Origin: CAZVGZ01 sp964627605
GTDB taxonomy: Bacteria > Latescibacterota > MWCZ01 > CAZVGZ01
NCBI GenBank assembly: GCA_964627605.1
Contig: CAZVGZ010000001.1
Coordinates: 62,001-126,000, forward strand
Direction: 5' to 3'
Length of the DNA: 64,000 nucleotides
In this document: positions 34,589 to 43,388 of the stretch, piece after piece
Numbering within the stretch: position 1 is the stretch's first letter
Layout: each line of letters opens with the position of its first letter
Notes under the pieces: generated by a model
Database searches by the model: none
What the model was told of the DNA's origin: nothing
What the model saw: the letters and a program-made list of their open reading frames with translations, nothing else
Program-made: the position numbers and the translations under genes

Positions 34589-36577
34589 ATGCCCTGGACC
34601 ACGACGCTGCCCTATTCGTACGCAATCGATTACGGACAGAAACATCTTGGCAACACCGAGTATCTGAAGCAGATCGAGGAGGGCAGGCCGCAACTGCTCC
34701 ACGTTTTTCAGGACACTCCGCTCAATTCATGGACCGGTAACTCGATACATACCGGTGGTGAGGAGTTTCGTCGGATAACCGCCGATGAGGTGCCTGCACA
34801 TGTCGATGCGATTAAGAAGTTCGTCCAAGACGCGCACGAATCTGGTGCCGCCAAACTGATTCCCTACATCTGCACGATGATAATGGTTGGAAACGCTGAG
34901 ACTCGCGACGGCTTCTGGAACCTCTATGACAACTGGGAAGATTTCGAGCATTTGGGCATCGGGCCCAAACCGGAAGACGACCCGATTGAATGGCTCCAAA
35001 AAGGCGCAACACCTCTGGGTAATCCACGCCTCAACCACCACGAACCATCAATCCATCACCCAGGGTGGCGGCAGTTCCTGAGGGCATGCGCCAATCTTGT
35101 TGCAGAGTGCGGATACGACGGCGCGTTTCTGGACGTGAACTCGCTTGCGAGCTATCTCGAATGCGACCGCATCGTGTTTGCCGAATATCTCGCCGACCGC
35201 TTTTCACCCAATGAGCTGAGTGGGCTACTGAACTTCTCATCCGTTGACGATGTGGTATTGGGAGAGCCCGGTGACGGGCTATTATGGTTTGAGACTGCGC
35301 GGTTCAGATCGTGCGCAATGGGCAAGCTTTTTGAGGAACTGAGAGACATCGGGCGTCAGCATGTCGAGGATTTCTTCGTCATCGTCAACAACTCGCCGAT
35401 GAGCGCTCTCGAAGGGTTTTGGGATCGTCGTAGGTATGGCCTCGGCGTCGGCCCACTGCACGAATACACTGCGGCAGTGATGTTCGAAGAGATGCAGCAG
35501 GCTGGTCGGTTTGGGATGGACTACATCAACGACAACATTCTTCAGTTCAAGTACTCGCTCGCCCACGGTGCCAAAGGGGTGACACTTCTCTACTTCGCCG
35601 GGCATACCGACGCGTGCAATCTGGCGAACGCTGAGGCCGCTTCAGGCGGCGGCGGAGCGTTTGTCCATCCAGGATTCGTCGGAATCCCTGAGATGCGGGC
35701 GTGGGGCGACTGGTTCACCGACCACGCCGCTATGTACGACGGCAAGGAAGCGGTCCACGATGTCGGCGTGCTGTTCTTCGCCGAGCAGATGTACTGGGAG
35801 AACCACGACCACATCGACGCGGTCTACAGAATTAGGATGTCGTTGTCCGACAACCATATCCTTTTCAATTTTCTTGTCGAACCGCATTTCACACTTGAAG
35901 CGCTGAAGACTTTTGAGGTCGTGATCGTCCCTGATGTGAGCCACATGAGTCAGGATCAGATTGATGTCCTGGTGGCGTACGCTGAAGGGGGCGGAAAAGT
36001 TCTCATAGTCGGCGAATGTGGATTGTTTGACGACCGCGGAATCGCCCACGCCACACCGCTGTCCGATCTGCTGGCGAAGCATTCAGACAACGTAACCTTT
36101 TGCGACAAGCTGGATTCTGCGGTTCCCGCTCGCGGCCAGGAGATATACGACTTGCCCCATGGCGAACTCAATACATTCGAATATTTCCCAGAGATGACCG
36201 ACCGGGTTGCGTCGATAGAAGAGGCGCAAGCTGCGCGAAACCATCCGCTGATCGCTGTTCTTGATGAGATGGCAGGCAGGCGGCTGTCCTGTCTGAACGA
36301 CGATGCGCCCTACACTTTGCGGGTGGACGCCTACAAAGATCCAGACGACGAAACCAAAACGCTAGTCCATCTGGTGAACTACGATTTATTGGTGACGGAG
36401 CGAGGCAAAACCGAGCCGCTGATCCCAGCGACTGACGTTCTTGTCAAGATACCGGCCAAGTCCGCTCGTATCTGGATGTCGGGGGGCACCGAGGGCGAGC
36501 CGCTCAACGCTGGTGTCGACGGCGTTCAAATCCCAGCGGTAGACTGCTACGCTATCGTCGAGATGACCAACGCGTAG
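34589..36577 (+). CDS. GHL-type putative glycoside hydrolase with beta-galactosidase-trimerization-like domain
   Basis: A 662-residue protein without signal peptide. About 1-430 looks like a TIM barrel ('VDAIKKFVQDAHESGAAKLIPY', 'GYDGAFLDVNSLAS', 'HGAKGVTLLYFAGH'). About 390-520 resembles the class-I-amidotransferase-like trimerization domain of GH42 enzymes ('GVLFFAEQMYW', 'VVIVPDVSHMS', 'VLVAYAEGGGKVLIVGECG'). A C-terminal beta region ends the chain. This matches hypothetical glycosyl-hydrolase-like families. Candidate acids are Asp/Glu in 'DGAFLD', but I cannot assign the pair. ATG 34589 has GGAGAG upstream. It opens a cluster with an esterase remnant, sulfatase and aldehyde dehydrogenase, suggesting use of sulfated or esterified glycans. 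Confidence 0.7.
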   Translation: MPWTTTLPYSYAIDYGQKHLGNTEYLKQIEEGRPQLLHVFQDTPLNSWTGNSIHTGGEEFRRITADEVPAHVDAIKKFVQDAHESGAAKLIPYICTMIMVGNAETRDGFWNLYDNWEDFEHLGIGPKPEDDPIEWLQKGATPLGNPRLNHHEPSIHHPGWRQFLRACANLVAECGYDGAFLDVNSLASYLECDRIVFAEYLADRFSPNELSGLLNFSSVDDVVLGEPGDGLLWFETARFRSCAMGKLFEELRDIGRQHVEDFFVIVNNSPMSALEGFWDRRRYGLGVGPLHEYTAAVMFEEMQQAGRFGMDYINDNILQFKYSLAHGAKGVTLLYFAGHTDACNLANAEAASGGGGAFVHPGFVGIPEMRAWGDWFTDHAAMYDGKEAVHDVGVLFFAEQMYWENHDHIDAVYRIRMSLSDNHILFNFLVEPHFTLEALKTFEVVIVPDVSHMSQDQIDVLVAYAEGGGKVLIVGECGLFDDRGIAHATPLSDLLAKHSDNVTFCDKLDSAVPARGQEIYDLPHGELNTFEYFPEMTDRVASIEEAQAARNHPLIAVLDEMAGRRLSCLNDDAPYTLRVDAYKDPDDETKTLVHLVNYDLLVTERGKTEPLIPATDVLVKIPAKSARIWMSGGTEGEPLNAGVDGVQIPAVDCYAIVEMTNA

Positions 36578-36611
36578 GTAGCTTTTGCGCGGAAACCAAA
36601 AACTTCTGATG

Positions 36612-36643
36612 TGGGCGGCTATTCAGTCTGAATAAGCCGCCCA
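36612..36643. terminator. strong hairpin after the GHL-type gene (bidirectional stem, no T run)
   Basis: The 15-base arm at 36612-36626 (TGGGCGGCTATTCAG) pairs with 36628-36643 (CTGAATAAGCCGCCCA) with one bulged A. It lies 34 bases after the stop. Without a following T run, rho-independent termination is uncertain; it may be an RNA-stabilising 3' structure. Confidence 0.45.
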
Positions 36644-36834
36644 TCCAGTCGGATTTGAGTGTTCTAGTCGATCTGCTAATCGCCCATTGGATCATTCTCC
36701 CAAACAGAGTTCCGGTAGTAAATTCCAAAAAAACATTACAACTGTTCCACTGAGCAACCGACTATCTCCAAATTTGGCGCGATATGGTGGGCATTCATTA
36801 TGTCAACCACGCTCTCCAACATACCTAGAGGACT

Positions 36835-37374
36835 GTGACAACAGACCTGATCTATCGCGACGACTCTGAACGTGGACAGCTCGACGTGATGCTGCCTGAA
36901 AGAGGCGATGCACCGTTCCCGATGGTTGGTGCTATCCATGGCGGCGGATGGATGGGTGGTGAGAAGGAGGCGATGCACCTCTACGGCCATCGCCTCACCG
37001 ATATGAGGATAGCATGTGTGCTGCCCAACTACCGCCTGACAGGTACACACAACCATCCAGCGCAGCAGGACGATATTTTTTCGGTCCTCGATTGGGTGGC
37101 GGCCAACTGGGACAGATGCGGCTCCCCGATCTCCCATATCCATCCCCAAGCGCCGCCCTGTCTTATGACCCACGGCGCGGCGGACTCTCTGGTGCCAGCA
37201 AACCAGTCCACGATCTTAGTCGAAGCCCTGACCGCAATCGGTGTGGAGGCTGAGGCGATCTTGGTGCCAGGCGTAGACCACGCTGCAACAATGCCAGATA
37301 TCTCCCCAGAAGAGCCGTTGGGCGGAATCGCTTCGTTCCAAACATTTTGGCGTCGCCACCTCCTGTCCGACTGA
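36835..37374 (+). pseudogene. alpha/beta hydrolase (esterase) with internal deletion of the catalytic serine region
   Basis: 179 codons, GTG start with AGAGGA before it. The N-terminal part is that of BD-FAE/alpha-beta-hydrolase-3 esterases: 'AIHGGGWMGGEKE' (oxyanion loop), 'CVLPNYRL' and 'VLDWVAANWDR'. The C-terminal part is also good: 'SPISHIHPQAPPCLMTHGAAD', 'LVPANQS' and 'VPGVDHA'. Between 'DRCG' and 'SPISH' the family normally has about 70-80 residues with the GxSxG nucleophile; here they are joined directly. The product therefore lacks the serine and is almost certainly inactive. The frame is kept, so a stable short protein is conceivable. It is followed 10 bases later by the sulfatase gene. 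Confidence 0.75.
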
Positions 37375-37383
37375 CCTAGAACG

Positions 37384-38730
37384 ATGCCGCCGAACATCTT
37401 GTGGTTGATGACCGACGAACAGCGTACCGACTCGATGGGCTGTTATGGCAGCCCGTGGGCTCAGACCCCGTGTCTTGACCGGTTGGCAGGCCAGGGCGCG
37501 CTGTTCAAGAACGCTGTGACGCAAGCTCCCGTCTGTGGTCCGGCCAGGGCTGCCATTCTGACCGGCGAGTATCCCTCAAAGAGTGATGTTTGGTACAACA
37601 GCCCAGCGACAACGTTTCAGAGTCACCTCACCGACGTATTTCGCAGCGCGGGATACCAGACCGCGTCATTCGGCAAACAGCACTATGTCGCGACCAATCA
37701 GGCGTTCGACGACGAAGGGCACTTCGTGCTCAGCGATCAGGTCTCCTACTTCAAGTACAACGACCAGTTCAATCCCGACGATTTCGGTGCGGTGACATAT
37801 CCGCCTGAGCCGTACGGATGGATATTCGGCGGTCGATTTCCAGGCGGTGCAGATCAGACGTCCGAAGCGAAATCGGTAGCTGCCGCAAAAAGCTGGCTCG
37901 AAGACAGGTCAGGCGAAGAGCCGTTCCTCCTCCGTGTGTCGTTCAACGGCCCCCACACCCCTGCAGTACCGCCAGAGCCGTTCGACACAATCATCAACGG
38001 GGATCATATCGTTTTTCCGCCTGAAGTCGAATCGATCACGCAAGGCGAGTCAGACTGGATAGCCTCATCACTCAGGCCGATGGCGGACTTAAATCGGCTC
38101 ACCCAGACCCAGATCAGCGCGATGCGGCGCTACTACTACGGCGAGGTCGCCTACCTCGATTCGCTGATAGAAGAGCTTACCGACTGGATGGGCGTGTGCG
38201 GATTTTTGGACAACACAATAGTCATGTTCGTATCGGACCACGGTGCTCACTTAGGCGATCATTTGCTCGTTCAGAAGCAGACTTTCTATGAGCCTTCGGT
38301 CACGGTACCGTGTTTCATCACCCATACTCAGACAGTCAACGGCGGGCAGGTCGTTGAGACGCCGGTGGAGACGCGGTGGCTTCTGCCTACCCTGTTGGAG
38401 TTGTCGGGTCTATCAGCGCCGGACCATCTGTCCAATTGCAGCATGTCCATACCACTTGCCGGCGGTGTGGAACCACCCAGCGTACCGGTATTCAGCGAGT
38501 TCACATTGGGATCGTTTGGTATCCGCCACGATGACAGGTTGGTCATGGTCAGGGACGGCAACTGGAAGCTTTCCATGTGTTTGGACCCCACGCCGCATGA
38601 TTCGGCACTCTACAACCTGGGAACCGATCCTTTTGAGTTGACGAATCTGGCCGGACTAGCGGAATCCCACCACATCGAATCCAGGCTTTCAGGCTTGATA
38701 GAGAACCATATCAGCGAGTCCTCGACATAA
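37384..38730 (+). CDS. type I sulfatase
   Basis: A 448-residue alkaline-phosphatase-superfamily sulfatase. The N-terminus 'PNILWLMTDEQRTDSMGCYG' carries metal-binding aspartates. The formylglycine motif CxPxR is at Cys51 ('VCGPARAAILTGEYP'). 'VSDHGAHLGDHLLVQKQTFYE' gives the second metal set, with the usual lysine. No signal peptide is present, so the enzyme would act in the cytoplasm or be misannotated at its start. Maturation would need an anaerobic or aerobic formylglycine enzyme, not seen here. Context points to removal of sulfate from a glycan or phenolic compound. Confidence 0.92.
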   Translation: MPPNILWLMTDEQRTDSMGCYGSPWAQTPCLDRLAGQGALFKNAVTQAPVCGPARAAILTGEYPSKSDVWYNSPATTFQSHLTDVFRSAGYQTASFGKQHYVATNQAFDDEGHFVLSDQVSYFKYNDQFNPDDFGAVTYPPEPYGWIFGGRFPGGADQTSEAKSVAAAKSWLEDRSGEEPFLLRVSFNGPHTPAVPPEPFDTIINGDHIVFPPEVESITQGESDWIASSLRPMADLNRLTQTQISAMRRYYYGEVAYLDSLIEELTDWMGVCGFLDNTIVMFVSDHGAHLGDHLLVQKQTFYEPSVTVPCFITHTQTVNGGQVVETPVETRWLLPTLLELSGLSAPDHLSNCSMSIPLAGGVEPPSVPVFSEFTLGSFGIRHDDRLVMVRDGNWKLSMCLDPTPHDSALYNLGTDPFELTNLAGLAESHHIESRLSGLIENHISESST

Positions 38731-38761
38731 ACTTCAATTTGCGGCATATGGAGGTAGTCCA

Positions 38762-40132
38762 GTGCACCTCACAGTAACAAACCCCTTCGACGGACAGACG
38801 GTATGCGAACTGCCATACGACACCCAAGAGACGATTGACACAAAACTCACGCAGGCTCGCCAAGCCTTCGATGTGTGGCGAAAAATGTCTCTCTCTCAGC
38901 GTATAACGAAAATTGAGAGCAGTTTGGCAAGTTTCGCTCAGAATATCAATATCGCTCGCGATGTGACTCTCCAGATGGGCAAGCCGATCGCGCAGTCCCG
39001 AGGCGAGATCGACGGGTTTTTCCTTCGCGCTGAGAAGATGATTTCCATCGCCGAAGAGGCGCTGTCGCCTGATGTTCTACCCCAAAAACCCGGGTTTGTG
39101 AGGCGTGTTGAGCATGCTCCTCTGGGTGTGGTATTCAACATCGCAGCCTGGAACTATCCGCTGTTGACCCCTGTAAACGTCGTGATTCCGGCGCTGCTTG
39201 CAGGGAACGTCGTTCTTCTTAAGCACAGCGCAAAGACACCGCTCTGTGGTCGTCATATCGCCGCTGCGTTTGAGGGCATCGGTCCTCCAGGCTTGGTTTC
39301 CGATCTGATTGTCACCCACAAACAGACCGACCAGATCATCGCGGACCCACGAGTAGATCATCTGTCCTTCACCGGCTCGGTTGACGGAGGTCGCCAACTC
39401 TACTTGGGTGCCGCAGAACGTCTTATAGATGTCGGGCTTGAGCTTGGCGGCAACGACCCAGCCTATGTCTGCCAGGACGCTGATCTTGAGTTCACAGTGG
39501 AAAATGTCGTTGACGGCGCCTGTTACAACGCCGGGCAGTCGTGCTGTGCTGTGGAGAGGGCTTACGTCCACACCTCAGTCTATGACGGGTTTCTAAGCCG
39601 TGCTCAGCAAACTATGGCGGCCTACTGCCTTGGCGACCCGATGGACGACGCGACTACGATAGGGCCGTTGGCAACCCGTTCAGCGGTAGACCTGCTCCAA
39701 CGGCACGTTGACGACGCGGTCAACCGGGGCGCGCGACTTCTGTGTGGGGGCAAACACCGATCAGGTACCCAGTTCTACGAGCCGACACTTCTGGCAGATG
39801 TGCCCCAGGAAGCGGCGATAATGCGCGAGGAGTCCTTCGGCCCGATTCTGCCGGTCCAGTGCGTGAGCGACGACGAAGAAGCTGTGTTGCGCATGAACGA
39901 CAGTGATCTTGGGCTGACCGCGTCGATCTGGACCACCGACAGTGCGCGGGCCGAACGCATCGCGGCGCAGCTCGACGCAGGCACTATCTACCAGAACCGC
40001 TGCGACTATCTCGATCCTGCACTGCCCTGGACCGGATGGAAAGACAGCGGCTCAGGCTCCACCCTCTCCCCCTACGGCTTTCACCACCTCACCCGCCGCA
40101 AATCGGTCCATTTTCGCACGAGCGTGGTATAA
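38762..40132 (+). CDS. aldehyde dehydrogenase family protein
   Basis: A 456-residue NAD(P)-dependent dehydrogenase, full length. Visible motifs: 'AAWNYPLLTPVNVVIPALLAGN' split across the cofactor entry, 'FTGSVDGGRQL', the general base Glu228 in 'LELGGNDP', the catalytic cysteine at about 261 in 'NAGQSCCAVERAYV', and 'EESFGPILPV'. GTG 38762 has GGAGG seven bases before it. It probably oxidises an aldehyde produced by the adjacent catabolic enzymes; the closest functional class by motif is succinate-semialdehyde/lactaldehyde-type, but this is not certain. Confidence 0.92.
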   Translation: MHLTVTNPFDGQTVCELPYDTQETIDTKLTQARQAFDVWRKMSLSQRITKIESSLASFAQNINIARDVTLQMGKPIAQSRGEIDGFFLRAEKMISIAEEALSPDVLPQKPGFVRRVEHAPLGVVFNIAAWNYPLLTPVNVVIPALLAGNVVLLKHSAKTPLCGRHIAAAFEGIGPPGLVSDLIVTHKQTDQIIADPRVDHLSFTGSVDGGRQLYLGAAERLIDVGLELGGNDPAYVCQDADLEFTVENVVDGACYNAGQSCCAVERAYVHTSVYDGFLSRAQQTMAAYCLGDPMDDATTIGPLATRSAVDLLQRHVDDAVNRGARLLCGGKHRSGTQFYEPTLLADVPQEAAIMREESFGPILPVQCVSDDEEAVLRMNDSDLGLTASIWTTDSARAERIAAQLDAGTIYQNRCDYLDPALPWTGWKDSGSGSTLSPYGFHHLTRRKSVHFRTSVV

Positions 40133-40161
40133 GCCTATCGCAAGAGGCTGAGGGCATGGAG

Positions 40162-41018
40162 TCACGTCGGGAGCTGGTGCAGTACTGCTCCCACAGCATC
40201 GTTTCGGGCCAACGAAGTCTTGATGCAACTCGAAAATGCAGGCCAGTTGCAGACAACTTCCCCCAAGTCGCTGCCGCCTGAGAACAATGATCCTAAAACC
40301 CACGCGCCTGCGTTCAAGTCGCCGCCGCGCACATCTGCGGCCCGTGCCAGATTAACGAATACTGAAGCGATGTCGTCATCGTCATCAACCGAGCGCCCAA
40401 TGAACGCAGCCCAACTTTCGGCGATGCGCCGAATCCACAGATCGACAGGCTGTAAAAACCGGGGTGGCTCCTCATCCAACGCGCAGTACCATGCTACATC
40501 TCGCAGGTAGAACGCCGCGATTTTCGGCCCAATACCCCTGATTTTGAGCAGTTCCGATGTGGCTTCTTCGGCTCTGCCATGCCTCACCATGTCGGCAGCC
40601 CACAGCAGAATGTTGCAATTGTGTTCTTGGTGGGCAAGCACAAACTGGGTTGACGAAACCGTAGCGTTGCCTCTGGACCACTTCAGCGGATTGCAGTTCG
40701 GGTTGGTCCCGATCCCCTTGGCTTTCGCCAGCATATCAAACTCATTCCAAGTGTCATAGGGGAGTTGTTGGGAGGGACGCGGCTGGCCTTTTCCACTTGT
40801 TTCGAGCGCCTGTGTGGCGAATATCCGGTATTGCGGGGCGGCCCCCTGCCGTTCACTAGCGTAGTTGGTGTGAAATAGGACGAGTGCATGTAGCCAGCCG
40901 TTCTCAGCTTGTGCGAACTCTTTTTTTTTGGGTAACAGTCTTCACTCCAGTAGATATTGGACAGCTGCGCAATAGCACTTACGATCTTGAGAATGTCATT
41001 GGGATACTCGTGGGGCAT
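40162..41018 (-). pseudogene. helix-hairpin-helix protein gene, frameshifted at an A9 tract
   Basis: ATG 41018 starts 'PHEYPNDILKIVSAIAQL'. The frame is lost at nine A (minus strand, 40929-40921). In the alternative frame immediately after the A run it continues cleanly: 'EFAQAENGWLHALVLFHTNYAS', then 'PYDTWNEFDMLAKAKGIGTN', to a stop at 40162. One more A would restore a single frame of about 285 codons. The second half has a helix-hairpin-helix 'LLKIRGIGPKIAAFYLRD' as in HhH-GPD DNA glycosylase-like proteins, but I see no clear catalytic Lys/Asp, so the function is open. It could be a mutation, an assembly error or transcriptional slippage. Confidence 0.6.
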
Positions 41019-41117
41019 CGGGTCTCTTCCCTTCCTAGTAGACTCAGACCTCAGTGAGGCTGGCGTGCTGACCGATCAAAACCGTTGTTTGGACGGTGTC
41101 TTTTTCCGGACCAGTAG

Positions 41118-41891
41118 TCACTCCGGCGTCACGTACGCCGCTGTGATCCCCCCATCGGCTGTAAATGTCGCACCGGTGACATAGCTGGATTCGTCGGATG
41201 CCAGGAACAGCGCCGCTTTAGCCATCTCCGAGGCTTCACCGAACCGACCCATGGGCACATGGACCAGCCGCCGCTGCTTCTTCTCTTCGGTGTCGAGGAA
41301 CGCCATCAGAAGCTCTGTCTTGAGCGGGCCTGGGCAGAGGGCGTTGACGCGGATGTTTTCGCGGGCATGTATCACCGCAAGTTCGCGGCTCATGGCAAGC
41401 ACGCCGCCCTTGCTGGTGGTATAGGCCAACTGTGGTGTCGCCGCTCCTACAATAGCAACGAACGACGCGGTGTTGACGATAGAACCGCCTCCTGCCCGGC
41501 GAATAGCTGGTATCCCATATTTACACCCTAAATAGACACCCTTGAGGTTGACGCTCATAGTCAGATCCCAAACGTCTTCCTCAGTCGCTTGCGAGTCGCC
41601 ATCATCGCCGTGCATGATGCCAGCGTTGTTTAACAGCACCGACAGCGATCCGAACCTTTTTTCGGCGACATCCACCATCTTCTCGCATTCGTCGGCCTTA
41701 GAGACATCCGCATGCGCGAAAACAGCACTACCACCCTGGCTCTCAACGAGCTCGACCGTCTCCTCTCCTGCGTCATCGTTCACATCTACCACCACCACCC
41801 GCGCTCCCTCTCTCGAAAAAAGCAGCGCTGACTCCCGCCCGATACCGCTGCCTGCGCCGGTAATGAGAGCCACTCTCTCCTCTAACCGCAT
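41118..41891 (-). CDS. short-chain dehydrogenase/reductase
   Basis: A 257-residue classical SDR. Cofactor motif 'TGAGSGIGRESA' (about 11-22), an acidic residue at the end of strand 2 ('VVVVDVND') favouring NAD(H), 'NNAGIM', catalytic serine in 'VNTASF', and 'YTTSKGG' with the Tyr-Lys pair. The C-terminus 'YVTGATFTADGG' is standard. Its ATG overlaps the stop of the C26 peptidase gene as TAATG with GGAGG upstream, so the two are translationally coupled. Substrate unknown; a sugar or hydroxy-acid is likely. Confidence 0.93.
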   Translation of the reverse strand: MRLEERVALITGAGSGIGRESALLFSREGARVVVVDVNDDAGEETVELVESQGGSAVFAHADVSKADECEKMVDVAEKRFGSLSVLLNNAGIMHGDDGDSQATEEDVWDLTMSVNLKGVYLGCKYGIPAIRRAGGGSIVNTASFVAIVGAATPQLAYTTSKGGVLAMSRELAVIHARENIRVNALCPGPLKTELLMAFLDTEEKKQRRLVHVPMGRFGEASEMAKAALFLASDESSYVTGATFTADGGITAAYVTPE

Positions 41892-42631
41892 TACGATGCC
41901 TCCTGCGAAATGCCCCTGAATTCAACCGCTGCCCTTGCGAGTCCATCGAACAGCCTTTGCTGGGCCGGGTCGTCAGCCGCCGTCAACTCTGGATGCCACT
42001 GAACCGCCAGAAACCAGCTTTGACCAGGCATCTCAAACCCCTCAATCATCCCATCCGCCGCACGGGCCACCACCTCAAGCCCTGGTGCAGTGTTCTTCAA
42101 AGCCTGATGGTGCCACGATTGAGATGTCGTTTCCGTGCATCCCATGACTCGCGCCAGCATCGAACCAGGCTCAATCGACATCGGATGAGGAGTCGGCTCT
42201 CTCGGCGGCAATCGATGCGCAACCTGCGTGCCAAATTTTTCGGGCAGATGCTCGAAAAGGTCTCCCCCCAGCGCGACATTCACTACCTGCGCCCCTCGGC
42301 AGATCGCCAAAATCGGCATGTCTATTTCGAGCGCTTTCAAAGCTAGCTTGAATTCCAGATCATCCCGTTCAGTGTCCACCATGTAGGTTCTTTCATGCCC
42401 AACACCACCGAACCGTTGTGGCTCAATATCCCCGCCACCTACCAGCACCAATCCGTCGATGGGCCCCAGCATCTCGTCGGAATACTCTCCGCACGACGGC
42501 AGAACCACCGGCAGCGCGCCTGATCTTCGCACCGAATCGACATACTCCGATGGAAGCGTCAAGACATTTTTTCTATCACGACCGTACGTGGTTATTCCGA
42601 TCACTGGCGATCTTTTTCCCATTCTATTCAT
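41891..42631 (-). CDS. gamma-glutamyl-gamma-aminobutyrate hydrolase-like peptidase C26
   Basis: A 246-residue class I glutamine-amidotransferase-type hydrolase of the PuuD family. The nucleophile is Cys111 in 'LAICRGAQVVNVALGG'; the histidine and glutamate are in 'AVQWHPE' (about 212). 'PIDGLVLVGGGDIEPQ' precedes the elbow. PuuD hydrolyses gamma-glutamyl-GABA in putrescine breakdown, but no other Puu gene is present. ATG 42631 is only three bases from AAGGAG; the ATG at 42622 is a fair alternative. It is upstream of and coupled to the SDR. Confidence 0.88.
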   Translation of the reverse strand: MNRMGKRSPVIGITTYGRDRKNVLTLPSEYVDSVRRSGALPVVLPSCGEYSDEMLGPIDGLVLVGGGDIEPQRFGGVGHERTYMVDTERDDLEFKLALKALEIDMPILAICRGAQVVNVALGGDLFEHLPEKFGTQVAHRLPPREPTPHPMSIEPGSMLARVMGCTETTSQSWHHQALKNTAPGLEVVARAADGMIEGFEMPGQSWFLAVQWHPELTAADDPAQQRLFDGLARAAVEFRGISQEAS

Positions 42632-42857
42632 TGACTCCTTACCGGCCCTTCAGGCTCTTCGAGGCCCTTCGGGTTCCTGCCGTCCCTGCTTGTACCACGG
42701 ATTTCAGAGGGCACATCCGCAGCATATCCCTAGAGTACGCGGGTCCGGCGAGGCGCACGGGCTACCAATCAGCGCAATGTGCTATTGCAGTTCTCCGCTA
42801 ACGACGTGCCTGGATGGAACAACTTACGCACAGATGAGCGTTGAAAGCCACTGTGGC

Positions 42858-42885
42858 TTGACCGCAGAGAGCACTGCGGCATACT
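42858..42885 (+). promoter_or_regulatory. putative promoter with operator palindrome before the second PTPS gene
   Basis: TTGACC (42858-42863), 16-base spacer, CATACT (42880-42885). CCGCAG-N6-CTGCGG (42862-42879) overlaps the end of the -35 and fills the spacer, a typical repressor position. It is about 60 bases before the ATG at 42944. The rest of the 312-base gap shows no gene. Confidence 0.4.
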
Positions 42886-42943
42886 CTCATCTGCCGCTCA
42901 ACCAACCAAACGACTTACACGCAAAAAAATCGGGGGGGGGAAC

Positions 42944-43381
42944 ATGGAGACACTAAGAGCTCAGGCCTACTTTCACGCGGCGCATCGGCAGATCGGATAC
43001 CCAGGCAAATGCCGACACGTCCACGGCCACACCTGGCGCGGCGTGATTGTCGTCAGCGCAGAGAGGCTCCCACGCAACGATCTGGACATGGCGGTAGATT
43101 TCGGCGACCTCAAAGACATCCTGCGGTCGCTCGACCATAAGATGATGGTCTCTCAGACCGATTCAGTGTTTCTGGATGAATCGCTGTTCGACCAGGATGG
43201 CGTGGTACTGATTCCAGGCAACGGCCCGTCGGTGGAAAATATCTCCAACTACGTCTATGACAGAGTCGCCGACGTGATCAGACGGCAATACCCCGATCTT
43301 GGCATATCCTACCACATCTTTGTGGAGATTCAGGAGACGGACAACAACTTCATGGTAGTTGAAGGCGACGCGGTTATCTAG
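42944..43381 (+). CDS. second 6-pyruvoyltetrahydropterin synthase/QueD-like protein
   Basis: A 145-residue T-fold protein. Zinc ligands are visible in 'FHAAHRQ' and 'RHVHGHTW'; the position of the catalytic cysteine holds 'GKCRHVHGH', and 'LDHKMMV' is also conserved. The C-terminal half ('ENISNYVYDRVADVI', 'IQETDNNFMV') fits the family's glutamate region. It differs much from the copy at 23473, so the two are unlikely to be a recent duplication. The ribosome site is unusual: a run of eight G follows seven A, then AAC-ATG. It lies 7 bases before the metallo-hydrolase gene. Confidence 0.82.
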   Translation: METLRAQAYFHAAHRQIGYPGKCRHVHGHTWRGVIVVSAERLPRNDLDMAVDFGDLKDILRSLDHKMMVSQTDSVFLDESLFDQDGVVLIPGNGPSVENISNYVYDRVADVIRRQYPDLGISYHIFVEIQETDNNFMVVEGDAVI

Positions 43382-43388
43382 GTCAAAA

